This document shows, piece by piece, positions 1 to 11,340 of a DNA stretch of 64,000 nucleotides. Both the position numbers and the translations under genes were made by a program. This stretch comes from Littorina saxatilis (taxonomy: Eukaryota; Mollusca; Gastropoda; Littorinimorpha; Littorinidae), in the NCBI RefSeq assembly GCF_037325665.1, contig NC_090246.1:36886860-36950859 (forward strand). The letters are read 5' to 3'. Under the pieces are notes generated by a model. That model worked only from the letters and a program-made list of their open reading frames with translations. It searched no databases and was not told the DNA's origin. The first letter of the stretch is position 1, and each line of letters begins with the position of its first letter.

Positions 1-1492
1 TTAACTAACCACACCACGATCCACTCTCGCAGGCATACAATTAAATAGAGTCAACAAAAGTATAAGTTTCAGACGCCTGTTTATGTATAAACTCTCCACC
101 TCCCTCGAGCCTTCACTCAAAATATGTTCCTTTTACGTTCTCAACACGTAAAAAACCAGTGTTCACTGACAAAATGCCAGTAGTATGTAGAAAATTATAG
201 GAACACGCTGAACCCGTGTAAATATAGTTAAATGAGAATGTTCTGTTCGAAAAGCTCTAGTTCGTGCAGGTGTCCACACCCCACGTTGTCACTACTCCAA
301 TGAAATCATAGATACGAAAAGACAACGGTGGTCAACGGGGTGCGTACGACATGGTGCACTTAGCTTTATCTCTGCTGCTGCTGCTTAGCCGGTATGCTGG
401 TTAGTCGGTTCGCTGGTTAGCCGGTTCGCTGGTTAGCCGGTCCGCTGGTTAGCCGGTCTCCTGGTTAGCCGGTCTCCTGGTTAGCGTAGCTTCGACAGGT
501 CCCGCCAAAGTCAGCCGTGCAGATGTTACAGGAACTCGAAACGAACGAATCGGATCGAACGAACGAAACGAAGGAAGGCTGCAAACAGAAAGCATCGGTG
601 CACTAAACATGTCAGCTACCCCTCACCCACCACCTTAAAACATGTCATCTTTAAATATCTCATCGAGCACGTGGGCCTGCACAAAACGGACTTTTTACAA
701 CAACAAAACAGTCATTTTCCGTCCTTCTCTCCCTATCTGCAAAAACCATATACAGATTAGTATTTTAGCGTCACAGAGAGTAAATTATGCGCTAACCTGG
801 AAAGAACAACAGAGAGTATTTCATTCCACAACACAGACTCATCAACAGCGTTAAATAATGATTTATTACCTCAAAAGCCTATGATTGTACTCTCAATGGA
901 AGCAAAGTCCGCCTCCTCCCTGGAACAGTCTCTGTTCGTCAACAGTGACCAAAAACCTCCAGAACCCCTTGTCGAATCCTTATGCGAAAGCCATCGCCGA
1001 CGAAGGAATGTTGACGACTTGTCCTCAGCAAAACATGTGGCAGTGGAAGTTCCCCTAGAGTGCCGAATATAATATTCGGTGAAAAACCATCATACTCTAG
1101 AAACTGTATTAGATCCTTCCCCTTCTGCCGCTGGGTGTCAAGTGTCCCGTACTCGTGTCTCTGTCAGACAACCTAGCCAAATACACGTGACTGACCTTGT
1201 CACAAAACCAGTCCAGCTATACACAATTCTGCCTCCCCAAGCAGAAAAAAGGCACGAGAAACTCAATCCCTGAAAATCCCGTGTGCGCTGTCAGCGAAAA
1301 ACCGTCAGCCCTATGACAGCAAAAAAACCCACTGTGAAACTCGTGCGCTACAAAACATCCGTGCTGATTGAGCACTGTCAGCAAACTCTGCTGTAGCCCA
1401 ATATCACGTACAGGCGCTTTCTATCATAATCGACCAAGAACAGGCACTCCACTGAGTGACACTTTCTTGGTCTCTGTCACCCGATCGTGACA
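1..1492 (-). repeat. Left LTR (3' LTR of the element), start outside window
   Basis: Matches 5435-6941 almost base for base. About 55 bases at its outer end lie before the window. It ends at 1492 with CGTGACA. Short open frames inside it recur identically in the other LTR and are not genes. Confidence 0.95.
385..486. repeat. 16-bp tandem repeat inside LTR (six to seven units)
   Basis: Units of the type TAGCCGGTTCGCTGGT repeat head to tail. The other LTR has the same array at 5819-5936 with one more unit, which accounts for most of the length difference between the LTRs. Confidence 0.85.
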
Positions 1493-1505
1493 CACCTCCC
1501 CTCTT
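1493..1505 (-). promoter_or_regulatory. Polypurine tract of the LTR element
   Basis: On the minus strand a run of purines (AAGAGGGGAGGTG) lies directly against the start of the downstream LTR, the usual position of the plus-strand primer in LTR retrotransposons. Confidence 0.7.
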
Positions 1506-1565
1506 CAAGACGAAACCTCGGTTTCGCTCACAGTCATGTTCTCCTCTACAGCCCGAGAGAGAAAG

Positions 1566-4500
1566 TCAGCTCCAACATTGTTGGCGCCCGGAATGACGCG
1601 TACCGTGAATTGGTACGGTTGGAGAATCAACGCCCAGCGCATAAGTCTGGCGTTTGCCAACCTTGCAACCTGAAGATATTGCAGAGGTTGATGGTCTGTT
1701 TCCAGACAGAAAGGTCGTCCTCAAGAACGAGCAACCCCTCGTTTCACCCCTGATAACTGCAACCTTCTCTGTCTTCTTGTCTTTGTTCTTCTCCCCGTAG
1801 GCAGTCCTCTCTATGTAGGCGCGCAGCAGGTTGGCGTGGTACAGGCGTGCTTTCCCGTGCATCATGATCCTGTAGTCGTTCTGGCCCACTTTCGCTGTCA
1901 CCTCAAAAGGTCCTTGCCACTGCAGTTGTAGCTTGTTGTGTTTGACAGGTAGAAGTAGCAACACCCGTTCTCCAATCTTGAAGCTGCGCGGCCGTGCCTT
2001 GCGGTCGAATCCTCGCGCATAACGCTGTGCTGCTCTTCCCAGGTTCTCTTGAGCCAGTTTGCAGGTCTCTTCAATCCTGTTCCTGAGTTCTACTATGTAG
2101 GTCGCTGTCGTCTGCACCTCCTCGTCAGCTTCTTCGTCCGTCCAAGCCTGACGCAGAATAGCCATGGGACCGCGTACCTGTCTGCCGTACAACAACTCGA
2201 ATGGGGAAAAGCCCAAGCTCTCCTGAGGAACCTCGCGGTATGCAAAAAGCAATGCTGGGATGTACCTGTCCCACGTGCGTGGTTTCTCCTGAGCTAGTTT
2301 CCTCAGCATGGTCTTCAAGGTGCCATTGAACCTCTCCACCAGTCCGTTGCACTGAGCATGGTAAGGAGTGGTGAAGTGCTGCTCCAGTGATAGCAGTCGT
2401 GCTGCCTCCGCCATCACTCCTCCCGTGAACTGCGTGCCTCTGTCGGTGAGTACCTCTGATGGAATTCCCAGCCGGGACCACATAGTAACCAGAGCCTCAG
2501 CTACTCTCGTGGCTTCAATCGATTTCAGAGGGATCGCCTCTGGGTATCGAGTAGCGTAGTCCACCATGGTCAAAATGTATCTGTTTCCGTCCTCAGACGC
2601 AGGCAAGATGGGCCCGATGATGTCCACTGCCACCCGACGAAAGGGTTCGTCGATGAGCGGCATCTTCTCTAAGGGGACCTTCCTCACCCTTCCTTTGGCA
2701 ACCACCTTCTGGCACTTATCGCAGGACGCACAGAAACGTCGGACATCCGTGCAGATGCCTGGCCAGTAAAAGTGGCGCCAGACACGATCCGTGGTCTTCT
2801 TGGTACCAAGATGACCTCCCAGAATCGAGTCGTGTGCCGTTGCCATGACACCCTCGCGAAACTCGCGAGGCACGACAACCTGTTTGAATGCACCTTCCTT
2901 GTTGCTGAACTCACGGTAGAGCAACTTCTTGTCCCTGAGGAACCTTGACCTCCCATGCTTCCCGCTCAGCTTCACCTTCCCCGACTTCGCGTGCTCCCGA
3001 GGAGTAGCTAAGGTCGGGTCAGAATCCTGAGCCTTCGCGAGAAGCGCGGGGGTCACGTTCCCCAGGGCAGCTCGTGCAGCAGGTAGGGGTTTGAGAGGTT
3101 TGTCCTCTCGCTCCGCCTGTGCCCGCGTGAGCACTGAAATGACGTCGGGAGACCGATAAACGGGAACCTCCCTGGTGACGCCGTCCACAAACTGAACCCG
3201 GTTTCCAATGAGCAGGTCGCATGGAGGATCGTCCATGACGACGGCCACAATGGTCCCCGTGAACAACGGGGTTACGACCTTGATCACTGCCGTGTTCAAA
3301 TCGTAAGCGTGAGATGCCTCGGCCATTCTCACCCTGATGCTGTCTCCTGTGTAGGCCATAGCTGGAACTAGACTCGCCCGAACCACTATCATGTCTGCCC
3401 CTGTGTCCCGCAGACCTTCGCCCTTCACTCCGTTAACGTAGACGTTGCAGTGGGGCTGGAAATGCTTCCTGGAGCACGGAACGCAGAGTTGTGGAATTGT
3501 GCATGAGCTCGTGACGTCCCTTAGCTCCTCACTGCCAACAAAGTGTACGCCCTTCTGGTCAGCCTGTCTCCTGTGGCAGTCCTTCTTCACGTGGCCCCGC
3601 TTGTTGCAGTAGTAACACTGGATGTCAGATCTGGAACTCGATCCCTTGTGTCCCTGATCGTCCTTCCCGTCCTTGGGTCCTGAAGAACCCGAATTTCCCG
3701 ATTTTCCTGGCCGTGAGCCTGAAGATTTGCCGGAGATCGCCTGGGCGTCCTCGTGTACTCTGATCCAGTCGGCTGCCTCCTGAGTAGTCTTTGGCTGGTG
3801 CTCCTGCACGAAGGTCACCACCTCAGGTCGCAGGCTGGACATCAGTTGTTCCATGACTATGAGGTCGGCAAGGTCGTCGACGGTCCAGTTCTTCTCGGCC
3901 ATCTCCACCCAGCGCCGCAGGTAGAGATTAAGGCGTGCCACAAACTGATGGCTCAGCTCGCCGCTCAGTCTCTTGCTGTTACGCAGACGTCGTCTGTAGG
4001 CTTCCGCAGTCAGGTTGAAGCGCTGGAGTAACGCCTTCTTTAGTGCCTGATAGTTTCTCGCCTCGTCGTCCTCCAAAGCGTTGTAGAGCTGCAATGCGCG
4101 TCCTTTTAAGCAGGTGCTAAGGCGGCTAGCCCACGTGGCCTCTTCCCACTTCTGGTCAGATGCAATGCGCTCAAACCGGCGTAAAAAGTCGTCGAGCTCG
4201 TCCTTGTCATCGTCGAACGTCGGCAGTCTCGTACGGTCGGCAACAAATGTCGGCGCGCTAGCCTGAGTAAGCGTACCTTTCTCGGCCTGTAGCCTAGCTA
4301 GTTCTAGCTGGTGATCGCGTTCGGCCTGTTTGTCCTGTCTGTCACGTTCGGCCTGTCGTTCGGCCTGTCGTTCCCTTTCTTGTCTGTCAAGATCGTCTTT
4401 CCGTTCTCTTTCCTGTCTGTCTCGTTCGTCTTTCCTTTCCTGTCTGTCTCGTTCGTCTTTCTCTTTCTTGTCCTGTCGGTCACGTTCGGCCTGTCGTTCT

Positions 4501-4670
4501 TGTCTGTCAAGCTCTTCTTTTCTCGTCTGTCGCTCTATGTCTTCCCTACGTTCCAGCTCCTTGCGTTTAAGCAAACTACGCGCTCTAACGCGTGCGTCTC
4601 GCTCTGTCTGTTCCTCGCTACCAGGAGTCTCAAAAGTTAATCTCTTCGTAGGAGATCCCCCTGTAGCCAT
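1566..4670 (-). CDS. Gag-protease-integrase reading frame of the LTR element
   Basis: A single long open frame of about 1034 residues from an ATG at 4670. In order: a highly charged R/E/D/Q-rich N-terminal region (likely coiled coil); a Gag domain resembling the SCAN/Gmr1 Gag (about residues 125-290); a CCHC zinc knuckle CYYCNKRGHVKKDC (near 345); an aspartic protease with DTGAD (near 420); an integrase zinc-binding region with paired His and Cys (about 605-655); and an integrase core with the acidic triad in AVDIIG, DRGTQF and GLVERF (about 682-780), followed by a GPY/F-like tail. No reverse transcriptase or RNase H domain is recognised. This is a virus-like element gene, not a host gene. 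Confidence 0.85.
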   Translation of the reverse strand: MATGGSPTKRLTFETPGSEEQTERDARVRARSLLKRKELERREDIERQTRKEELDRQERQAERDRQDKKEKDERDRQERKDERDRQERERKDDLDRQERERQAERQAERDRQDKQAERDHQLELARLQAEKGTLTQASAPTFVADRTRLPTFDDDKDELDDFLRRFERIASDQKWEEATWASRLSTCLKGRALQLYNALEDDEARNYQALKKALLQRFNLTAEAYRRRLRNSKRLSGELSHQFVARLNLYLRRWVEMAEKNWTVDDLADLIVMEQLMSSLRPEVVTFVQEHQPKTTQEAADWIRVHEDAQAISGKSSGSRPGKSGNSGSSGPKDGKDDQGHKGSSSRSDIQCYYCNKRGHVKKDCHRRQADQKGVHFVGSEELRDVTSSCTIPQLCVPCSRKHFQPHCNVYVNGVKGEGLRDTGADMIVVRASLVPAMAYTGDSIRVRMAEASHAYDLNTAVIKVVTPLFTGTIVAVVMDDPPCDLLIGNRVQFVDGVTREVPVYRSPDVISVLTRAQAEREDKPLKPLPAARAALGNVTPALLAKAQDSDPTLATPREHAKSGKVKLSGKHGRSRFLRDKKLLYREFSNKEGAFKQVVVPREFREGVMATAHDSILGGHLGTKKTTDRVWRHFYWPGICTDVRRFCASCDKCQKVVAKGRVRKVPLEKMPLIDEPFRRVAVDIIGPILPASEDGNRYILTMVDYATRYPEAIPLKSIEATRVAEALVTMWSRLGIPSEVLTDRGTQFTGGVMAEAARLLSLEQHFTTPYHAQCNGLVERFNGTLKTMLRKLAQEKPRTWDRYIPALLFAYREVPQESLGFSPFELLYGRQVRGPMAILRQAWTDEEADEEVQTTATYIVELRNRIEETCKLAQENLGRAAQRYARGFDRKARPRSFKIGERVLLLLPVKHNKLQLQWQGPFEVTAKVGQNDYRIMMHGKARLYHANLLRAYIERTAYGEKNKDKKTEKVAVIRGETRGCSFLRTTFLSGNRPSTSAISSGCKVGKRQTYALGVDSPTVPIHGTRHSGRQQCWS

Positions 4671-5358
4671 GGTTAGTTTTAGCAAAGCTTTATTACCAAA
4701 GTAAGTCTAACGCAGCTATAGCTAGAACACGCGGTGACGAAAGCGGTGGATACAAAAATCCAGCAACCGGAAAATGCAGAAGAAAAATCCAAACGGTGTA
4801 GAACAAAACGCGTAGCCTACTTTATGGCTGCTTTTTGCGGTGAAACAAAGTGTTTCCCACAGCCGTGGCCTACTTTATCGGCTGCTTTTTGCGGTGAAAC
4901 AGAGTGTCTCCCACAGCCTTGGTTAGGACAGAAGTCCTCGGACCCTTCCCCCCCAAAATTCCAACAAAGTCAAAATATGGAGAAAAATCCAAGTAAAACA
5001 AGACGGTAGAAATGTAACCTGTTACAGAATGCGAAACAACAATGTAGAGAAAACTGAGTAAAACGAATAACAAATCCGCTAACCCTGCTCAGCTCTCTGC
5101 AACGGAAAACTCTGAACGTACAACAACAAAGATTCACAAACAAAGGAAAGGGAAATAATCACAGTTAGCGCATACAATAACTCACAAATTACAATTTACA
5201 TTTCCTGCAAGATGTGAATCGCTTAAGGTGTGGTATATGATCAAAACTATACAAAAAAGGGTAGCACCAAGCAGAAAATAAGTCGAGCACTGACGAGATT
5301 ATCTGCTCTTAGTTATCCTTAATTGGTGGGTCTTTATCAGTTGGAAATTAACTGAGTA

Positions 5359-5377
5359 AATCCCGGCTTGGCCCCCA
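5359..5377 (-). promoter_or_regulatory. Probable tRNA primer-binding site of the LTR element
   Basis: Two bases inside the 5' LTR, the minus strand reads TGGGGGCCAAGCCGGGATT, which begins with TGG as a complement of a tRNA 3' CCA end should. The tRNA species is not assigned. Confidence 0.6.
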
Positions 5378-5379
5378 TG

Positions 5380-6941
5380 TGTCACGTTTCAATATATCAC
5401 TCAAGGTGATTATGAACCGGTTAATTACTACTAATTAACTAACCACACCACGATCCACTCTCGCAGGCATACAATTAAATAGAGTCAACAAAAGTATAAG
5501 TTTCAGACGCCTGTTTATGTATAAACTCTCCACCTCCCTCGAGCCTTCACTCAAAATATGTTCCTTTTACGTTCTCAACACGTAAAAAACCAGTGTTCAC
5601 TGACAAAATGCCAGTAGTATGTAGAAAATTATAGGAACACGCTGAACCCGTGTAAATATAGTTAAATGAGAATGTTCTGTTCGAAAAGCTCTAGTTCGTG
5701 CAGGTGTCCACACCCCACGTTGTCACTACTCCAATGAAATCATAGATACGAAAAGACAACGGTGGTCAACGGGGTGCGTACGACATGGTGCACTTAGCTT
5801 TATCTCTGCTGCTGCTGCTTAGCCGGTATGCTGGTTAGTCGGTTCGCTGGTTAGCCGGTCCGCTGGTTAGCCGGTTCGCTGGTTAGCCGGTCCGCTGGTT
5901 AGCCGGTCTCCTGGTTAGCCGGTCTCCTGGTTAGCGTAGCTTCAACAGGTCCCGCCAAAGTCAGCCGTGCAGATGTTACAGGAACTCGAAACGAACGAAT
6001 CGGATCGAACGAACGAACGAACGAAGGCTGCAAACAGAAAGCATCGGTGCACTAAACATGTCAGCTACCCCTCACCCACCACCTTAAAACATGTCATCTT
6101 TAAATATCTCATCGAGCACGTGGGCCTGCACAAAACGGACTTTTTACAACAACAAAACAGTCATTTTCCGTCCTTCTCTCCCTATCTGCAAAAACCATAT
6201 ACAGATTAGTATTTTAGCGTCACAGAGAGTAAATTATGCGCTAACCTGGAAAGAACAACAGAGAGTATTTCATTCCACAACACAGACTCATCAACAGCGT
6301 TAAATAATGATTTATTACCTCAAAAGCCTATGATTGTACTCTCAATGGAAGCAAAGTCCGCCTCCTCCCTGGAACAGTCTCTGTTCGTCAACAGTGACCA
6401 AAAACCTCCAGAACCCCTTGTCGAATCCTTATGCGAAAGCCATCGCCGACGAAGGAATGTTGACGACTTGTCCTCAGCAAAACATGTGGCAGTGGAAGTT
6501 CCCCTAGAGTGCCGAATATAATATTCGGTGAAAAACCATCATACTCTAGAAACTGTATTAGATCCTTCCCCTTCTGCCGCTGGGTGTCAAGTGTCCCGTA
6601 CTCGTGTCTCTGTCAGACAACCTAGCCAAATACACGTGACTGACCTTGTCACAAAACCAGTCCAGCTATACACAATTTTGCCTCCCCAAGCAGAAAAAAG
6701 GCACGAGAAACTCAATCCCTGAAAATCCCGTGCGCGCTGTCAGCGAAAAACCGTCAGCCCTATGACAGCAAAAAAACCCACTGTGAAACTCGTGCGCTAC
6801 AAAACATCCGTGCTGATTGAGCACTGTCAGCAAACTCTGCTGTAGCCCAATATCACGTACAGGCGCTTTCTATCATAATCGACCAAGAACAGGCACTCCA
6901 CTGAGTGACACTTTCTTGGTCTCTGTCACCCGATCGTGACA
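5380..6941 (-). repeat. Right LTR (5' LTR of the element)
   Basis: Complete LTR of 1562 bases with ends TGTCACG and CGTGACA. It contains the 16-bp tandem array at 5819-5936. The bases after it (ATATTTAAAC) continue a duplicated block seen uninterrupted at 24551. Confidence 0.93.
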
Positions 6942-7516
6942 ATATTTAAACAAATGAAAACAAGAACAACGACAACAAGTTGAATGCTTTGGCATCATAC
7001 TTCCGCAATAATATTACGTAATGTCTTCTTTGATAACACATGAATGCCTAGCTTGAGCAAATGCATAATTCAGTTGAATGTTTTGCCATCATACTTACGT
7101 AATAAACAAACTTAATACTAATTAAATAAGCAAACTTAATGCCAACTGATCTGACAATGCAAAAACAACTTCAAAATATCCTTGTGATCACATCTGTTTG
7201 CAGGAGAGAAAAAGCACATTTTCACATTAAAAGGAACGCCACGTGAACTGTTTCAGTATTAATCCCACGAAACAGATCTACTCATGGTCAACACTCTTGG
7301 TTCAAAAGCCATGACAGAACACTGACGTGTTAATACAAGCCATCGATGTCGGGCGTAATATGTGCACAAACATATAGGCATCATAACCATTGCATACAAG
7401 ACAAAAAAAGAGGCGCTCAATTTAGAGAACACCGATTTTGAAAATAACAAGGAATGCTTCACAGAACATGCATTTTCAAAAAATGAACAGGAATGCTTTA
7501 AAAATCACAAAGTTAA

Positions 7517-8579
7517 AGGCACAGTAAGCCTCCCGTAAACCATCACAGATACGGTCAGGCTTTTACACACAGTACAAACACCCTTTCCTTTAAACACTCA
7601 CCGATTGAGAACATCCTAGGTGCCCTCCGTAAAGAGCGAACAATTTTCAAAGAATTTATTTTTGCGTGGTTTATCTTACCCCTGAGCCATCGTGAACCCG
7701 TGTGATCCAGTTTCCCTTTTTCACAATGTAGTCGTCAGTTAGTCATTTGAATGCGACTCGATGTGAGCTTATCTACAATAGCACGTTTTTATGCACAAAA
7801 CAAACGGCTGTGGTTCACAAGAACTCTAGCGATGGCTTTTGACTGTTGAGAGGAACGGCGATATGCATAAACCGTCGTCTGCTACGACCCTTGCGTGACC
7901 CTGCTTCCGGGCTTTTCTTTTAAATTTCAAACTTTCACAACTTCGAATTGTACTGATCTTGTCTTGATGAAAAAAGAATTCTTTTATGATTAAAGAATGT
8001 TTGTGTAACAAGCTGTCAATTTATTATAATTTAGATTTTAAAAGTTAGGTCCAGCGCAAAAACGCACCACGGTCCAAAAACATTTTGATAATCATCGATT
8101 CACGGCTATCGCCAGTTTACATCGATAGAATGAGACCCGAAGGGAAGTAAGGGAAGTAACTCATGTTTGACCTGAGTTCAGGATGGGTCCAAAAAGTGTT
8201 CGAGACAATCTGCAAAATTAAGTCTTTAAAAATTGCTCGCTCTTTACGTAGGGCACCTAGGATGTTCCCGTTTGGTGAGCGTTCAAACGGAAGGGTGTTT
8301 GTACTGTGTGTAAAAGCCTGACAGTATCTGTGATGGTTTACGGGAGGCTTACTGTCCGGGCGTGATTTCCGGTATCATAACAGCCGTCCAGCACCAAAAC
8401 GAGGCGCCATTGTTGTAGAGGACCAAGTCCACGAAAATAAATTCTTTGAAAATTTCTCACGCTCGACAGAAAGCAGCCAGGATGTTCCCGTTCGGTGAGC
8501 GTTCAAATGGAAGTATGCTTGTACTGTATGTAGACGCTCGGGGAGCTCTGTGATGGTTTACGGGAGGCTTACTGTGCCT
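7517..8579. mobile_element. TTAA-flanked DNA transposon with AGGCACAGTAAGCC ends
   Basis: Terminal inverted repeats of about 32 bases start AGGCACAGTAAGCCTCCCG. The target TTAA is duplicated at 7513-7516 and 8580-8583; block B has a single TTAA at the same place (near 26065). A TTAA target points to the piggyBac or Kolobok type, non-autonomous because no transposase frame is seen. The right end is present twice inside the element (about 8225-8355 and 8455-8579), an internal duplication of the terminal module. Confidence 0.85.
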
Positions 8580-8766
8580 TTAACACTCACAGTCAAACTG
8601 CGAATACAGCCATTTCAACCTCAAAGCCCTTAAAACCTTGGTACATGTACTTCAAAATACCACCACGACCATGTCACAGATCTGGCCAGCACGCTTTCAC
8701 TTGGACACATACCAACAACTTGCATCCTGTCTGCTTCCTGGGCCGAGTGGGAACTTCACAGTTAGG

Positions 8767-9011
8767 TACAGTGCTAGTGGAACCTGTCGATAACAACCAT
8801 GCAAAGGACCGACCAAAAGTGGTCGTTATAGACAGCTTGTCGTTATGCAAAGGACTGACCAAAAGTGGTCGTTATAGACAGCTTGTCGTTATGCAAAGGA
8901 CCGACCAAAGGTGAATTACAAAGAAAAAAGTTTGTTATGGATCCTTTGGTGGGGTCGTTATGGGCAGGTGGTCGTTTTCGAGAGGTGGTCACAAGAGCAG
9001 GTTTGACTGTA
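8767..9011. mobile_element. MITE, TACAGTG...CACTGTA-type family
   Basis: Ends resemble TACAGTGGAACCTG and CAGGTTTGACTGTA as inverted repeats. The interior repeats the phrase GGTCGTTAT several times. Relatives are at 26258 (block B), 19012-19233, 21665-21824 and in intron 2 of both fucosidase genes. TA flanks suggest the Tc1/mariner type. Confidence 0.55.
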
Positions 9012-9090
9012 TTTTTCAAAATGACATCCCTTTTAACAAAAAAGTCGAGTCCCACTCTGCACAGAAAGCAGCCAGGCTGTCGATTTTTTT

Positions 9091-9688
9091 GGCCCAACAA
9101 TGCCACTTGTGGCGGCCATTTGCATCTTTTTGTTTGGGCACAACAATGCCACTTGTGGCGGCCATTTGCATCTTTTTGTTTGGGCACAACAATGCCACTT
9201 GTGGCGGCCATTTGCATCTTTTTGTTTGGGCACAACAATGCCACTTGTGGCGGCCATTTGCATCTTTTTGTTTGGGCACAACAATGCCACTTGTGGCGGC
9301 CATTGGCATCTTTTTGTTTGGGCACAACAATGCCACTTGTGGCGGCCATTTGCATCTTTTTGTTTGGGCACAACAATGCCACTTGTGGCGGCCATTTGCA
9401 TCTTTTTGTTTGGGCACAACAATGCCACTTGTGGCGGCCATTTGCATCTTTTTGTTTGGGCACAACAATGCCACTTGTGGCGGCCATTTGCATCTTTTTG
9501 TTTGGGCACAACAATGCCACTTGTGGTGGCCATTTCCATCTTTTTGTTTGGGCACAACAATGCCACTTGTGGCGGCCATTTGCATCTTTTTGTTTGGTCA
9601 CAACAATGCCACTTGTGGCGGCCATTTGCATCTTTTTGTTTGGGCACAACAATGCCACTTGTGGCGGCCATTTGCATCTATCTATTTG
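9091..9688. repeat. 46-bp minisatellite, 13 tandem units
   Basis: Near-identical units read GGGCACAACAATGCCACTTG followed by TGGCGGCCATTTGCATC and TTTTTGTTT. The unit length is 1 modulo 3 and the unit holds no stop triplet on either strand, so all six frames are open over roughly 9100-9585; the long open frames here are an artefact of that. Most units contain ATTTGCAT, the complement of the POU octamer ATGCAAAT. Block B has only about two diverged units at 27735-27850. Confidence 0.95.
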
Positions 9689-10608
9689 CAGTTATCAATT
9701 ATGATGTCATGGCCTTATTAGCACCACAAGAAAACAAAAGAAAGACTAAGGCAAATAAAGGAAAAGACTTTCTTATCACAGAGTTCAGGCACCACAGCCT
9801 TCTGAATTCTAGCAAGCACCACAGTTTTCCAACTACCAGCAGTCTGATCAACAGCAAAGAAAACGTCCCACAGGTCCCACTAGTTCCAAGGAGAACAAAA
9901 TGTCCGATGGCCCCTTCACTTGTTTGGAGTCATTAGTCCTCGCACGGACACGTAGTGCCAACCAGGCTGCAAGAAAATCACAGAAAACAATGTGAATATG
10001 TCGCTAATTGATGGAAGAGAATGCACATAAATCCTTCACTAGATTGTACATTTAAAGACTCGGTGAAGTACAATGTACAGTCCCCGGCGAAAGAAACGCA
10101 ACTCATTCGCGCCCACTGTTGCGAGTGATTTTTCGCCTTTTTTAAATTGTCGTAAAATATAAACCAGATAAGGTAAATCAAAAAGAAAAATAGATTCGTA
10201 GAGGATATTTTCCTGGCTCTATGATAAATGCATAGTATTTAATCGTTTTTATTTTTTACTTGTTCATAAATTGTGTTATACAGGGTAGGGGTCCAGCGAG
10301 TCGTGATTGCAGGCAAACTTGTCTTTTCAACATGCTACAAAAATCGTAAAGCTGCATATTTTTTAACAAGGAAAAGACATTTTTGGAGGAAATTTATTTC
10401 TTAACAATACCATTTAATTAGAATTATTCGCAAAAGCGTTTAAGACTCCAGAAATGAACAAATATCACTTGGACAGTGTTAAAAAGGGTTGTTTGGCAAA
10501 AGCTCATTCGCACGGAATCGACGGGATGATTTCATTAAAAAAAAAAACCATATGCTATTTGTGACCAAGTGTCTGGTCTACACGATCAGGCTATAACTAG
10601 AAACAAAA
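9689..10608. other. Rest of block A, no gene seen
   Basis: AT-rich DNA. 9970-10555 repeats at 29620-30209. I see no exon-like conserved frame. A run of A bases near 10536 is the only simple repeat. Confidence 0.6.
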
Positions 10609-11157
10609 AAATGCGTTTTGTTTTATTTTTTATTTTTTAACATCGATCGATTAGCGATAGTGATTCGTATGAAAGTACAATGAAGCCAAACGCATACGCC
10701 CCCTCTCCCTTAACACATGTTTACACACAAATGCACACAAATACACACGAACATAATTTATACATACACACACACAGACACACACATCCATATGCTTACA
10801 TACAGATAAACAAACAGCTTGTTGTGCTCCATGTTCCTTATTTCATGTATGCGGTAATAGTACCAATGGAATTTACTGAATAAACTTGTTTAAACCAAAC
10901 AGCCAGATAAACGAACAAAGTCGCGATGTGCAGGAGCGCTACGCAGTGCTAAAATGGACGCCAACTGTGTCCCACGCAGTTTGTCTGTCACTATTTCTCC
11001 AAAGTTATATTTCTCACATTTAAAACAACGGACACAGAGACAAAGACACAAACACTCGTGCACGCACGCACACACATACACAAACAGACGCGCGGACACA
11101 CATGCACACACCGGCCCGCCTGAAGGCACAACCACAACACACACACATGTAGGCACA

Positions 11158-11206
<49 letters not shown>

Positions 11207-11213
11207 AGGCACA

Positions 11214-11268
<55 letters not shown>

Positions 11269-11340
11269 GAGCGCACACAAACGCAAACGCACACGCGGCT
11301 GAGTTTTTGTTTTTTACGTAAACACAAACAGGTGTCCGAC
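10609..11340. repeat. CA-rich region with first copy of repeat X
   Basis: Two pure (CA)n tracts (about 11161-11204 and 11219-11264). The non-repetitive part 10897-11150 (contains TCGCGATGTGCAGGAGCG) recurs directly at 15990-16290 and inverted at 11930-12225. No coding potential beyond microsatellite frames. Confidence 0.8.

Larger units (their letters stand above)
1..6941 (-). mobile_element. LTR retrotransposon, Gypsy group, with Gmr1-like domain order
   Basis: Two near-identical long terminal repeats (left one cut by the window start) flank an internal region of about 3.9 kb whose coding strand is the minus strand. LTR ends are TGTCACG...CGTGACA. Recognised parts are Gag, aspartic protease and DDE integrase; I do not recognise a reverse transcriptase or RNase H, so the copy looks incomplete and non-autonomous. 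Protease followed by integrase is the order known for Gmr1-like Gypsy elements, whose Gag is related to the SCAN domain. The LTRs differ by only a few substitutions plus one tandem-repeat unit over about 1.5 kb, so the insertion is young. The right flank is found uninterrupted at 24551 in a duplicated block, which gives the empty site. Confidence 0.9.
6942..10608. repeat. Segmental duplication, block A
   Basis: Aligns in the same orientation with 24551-31287 (block B) at high identity, in pieces separated by insertions private to one block. Matching stretches include 6942-7516 with 24551-26069, 8580-9090 with 26067-27735, 9970-10555 with 29620-30209, and 10561-10608 with 31239-31287. Private to A are the LTR element, the TTAA transposon and the expanded 46-bp array. 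No host coding exon is seen in the block. Confidence 0.85.

Noticed and set aside
642-1273. Short open frames at 642-1273 and their twins at 6091-6722
   Set aside because: They lie inside the two LTRs and match no protein family.
9091-9688. CRISPR-like regular array
   Set aside because: Units are contiguous without variable spacers and the genome is animal; this is a minisatellite.
8843-9936. Six long overlapping open frames on both strands
   Set aside because: They are produced by the stop-free 46-bp tandem repeat; the residues simply cycle through three phases of the unit.
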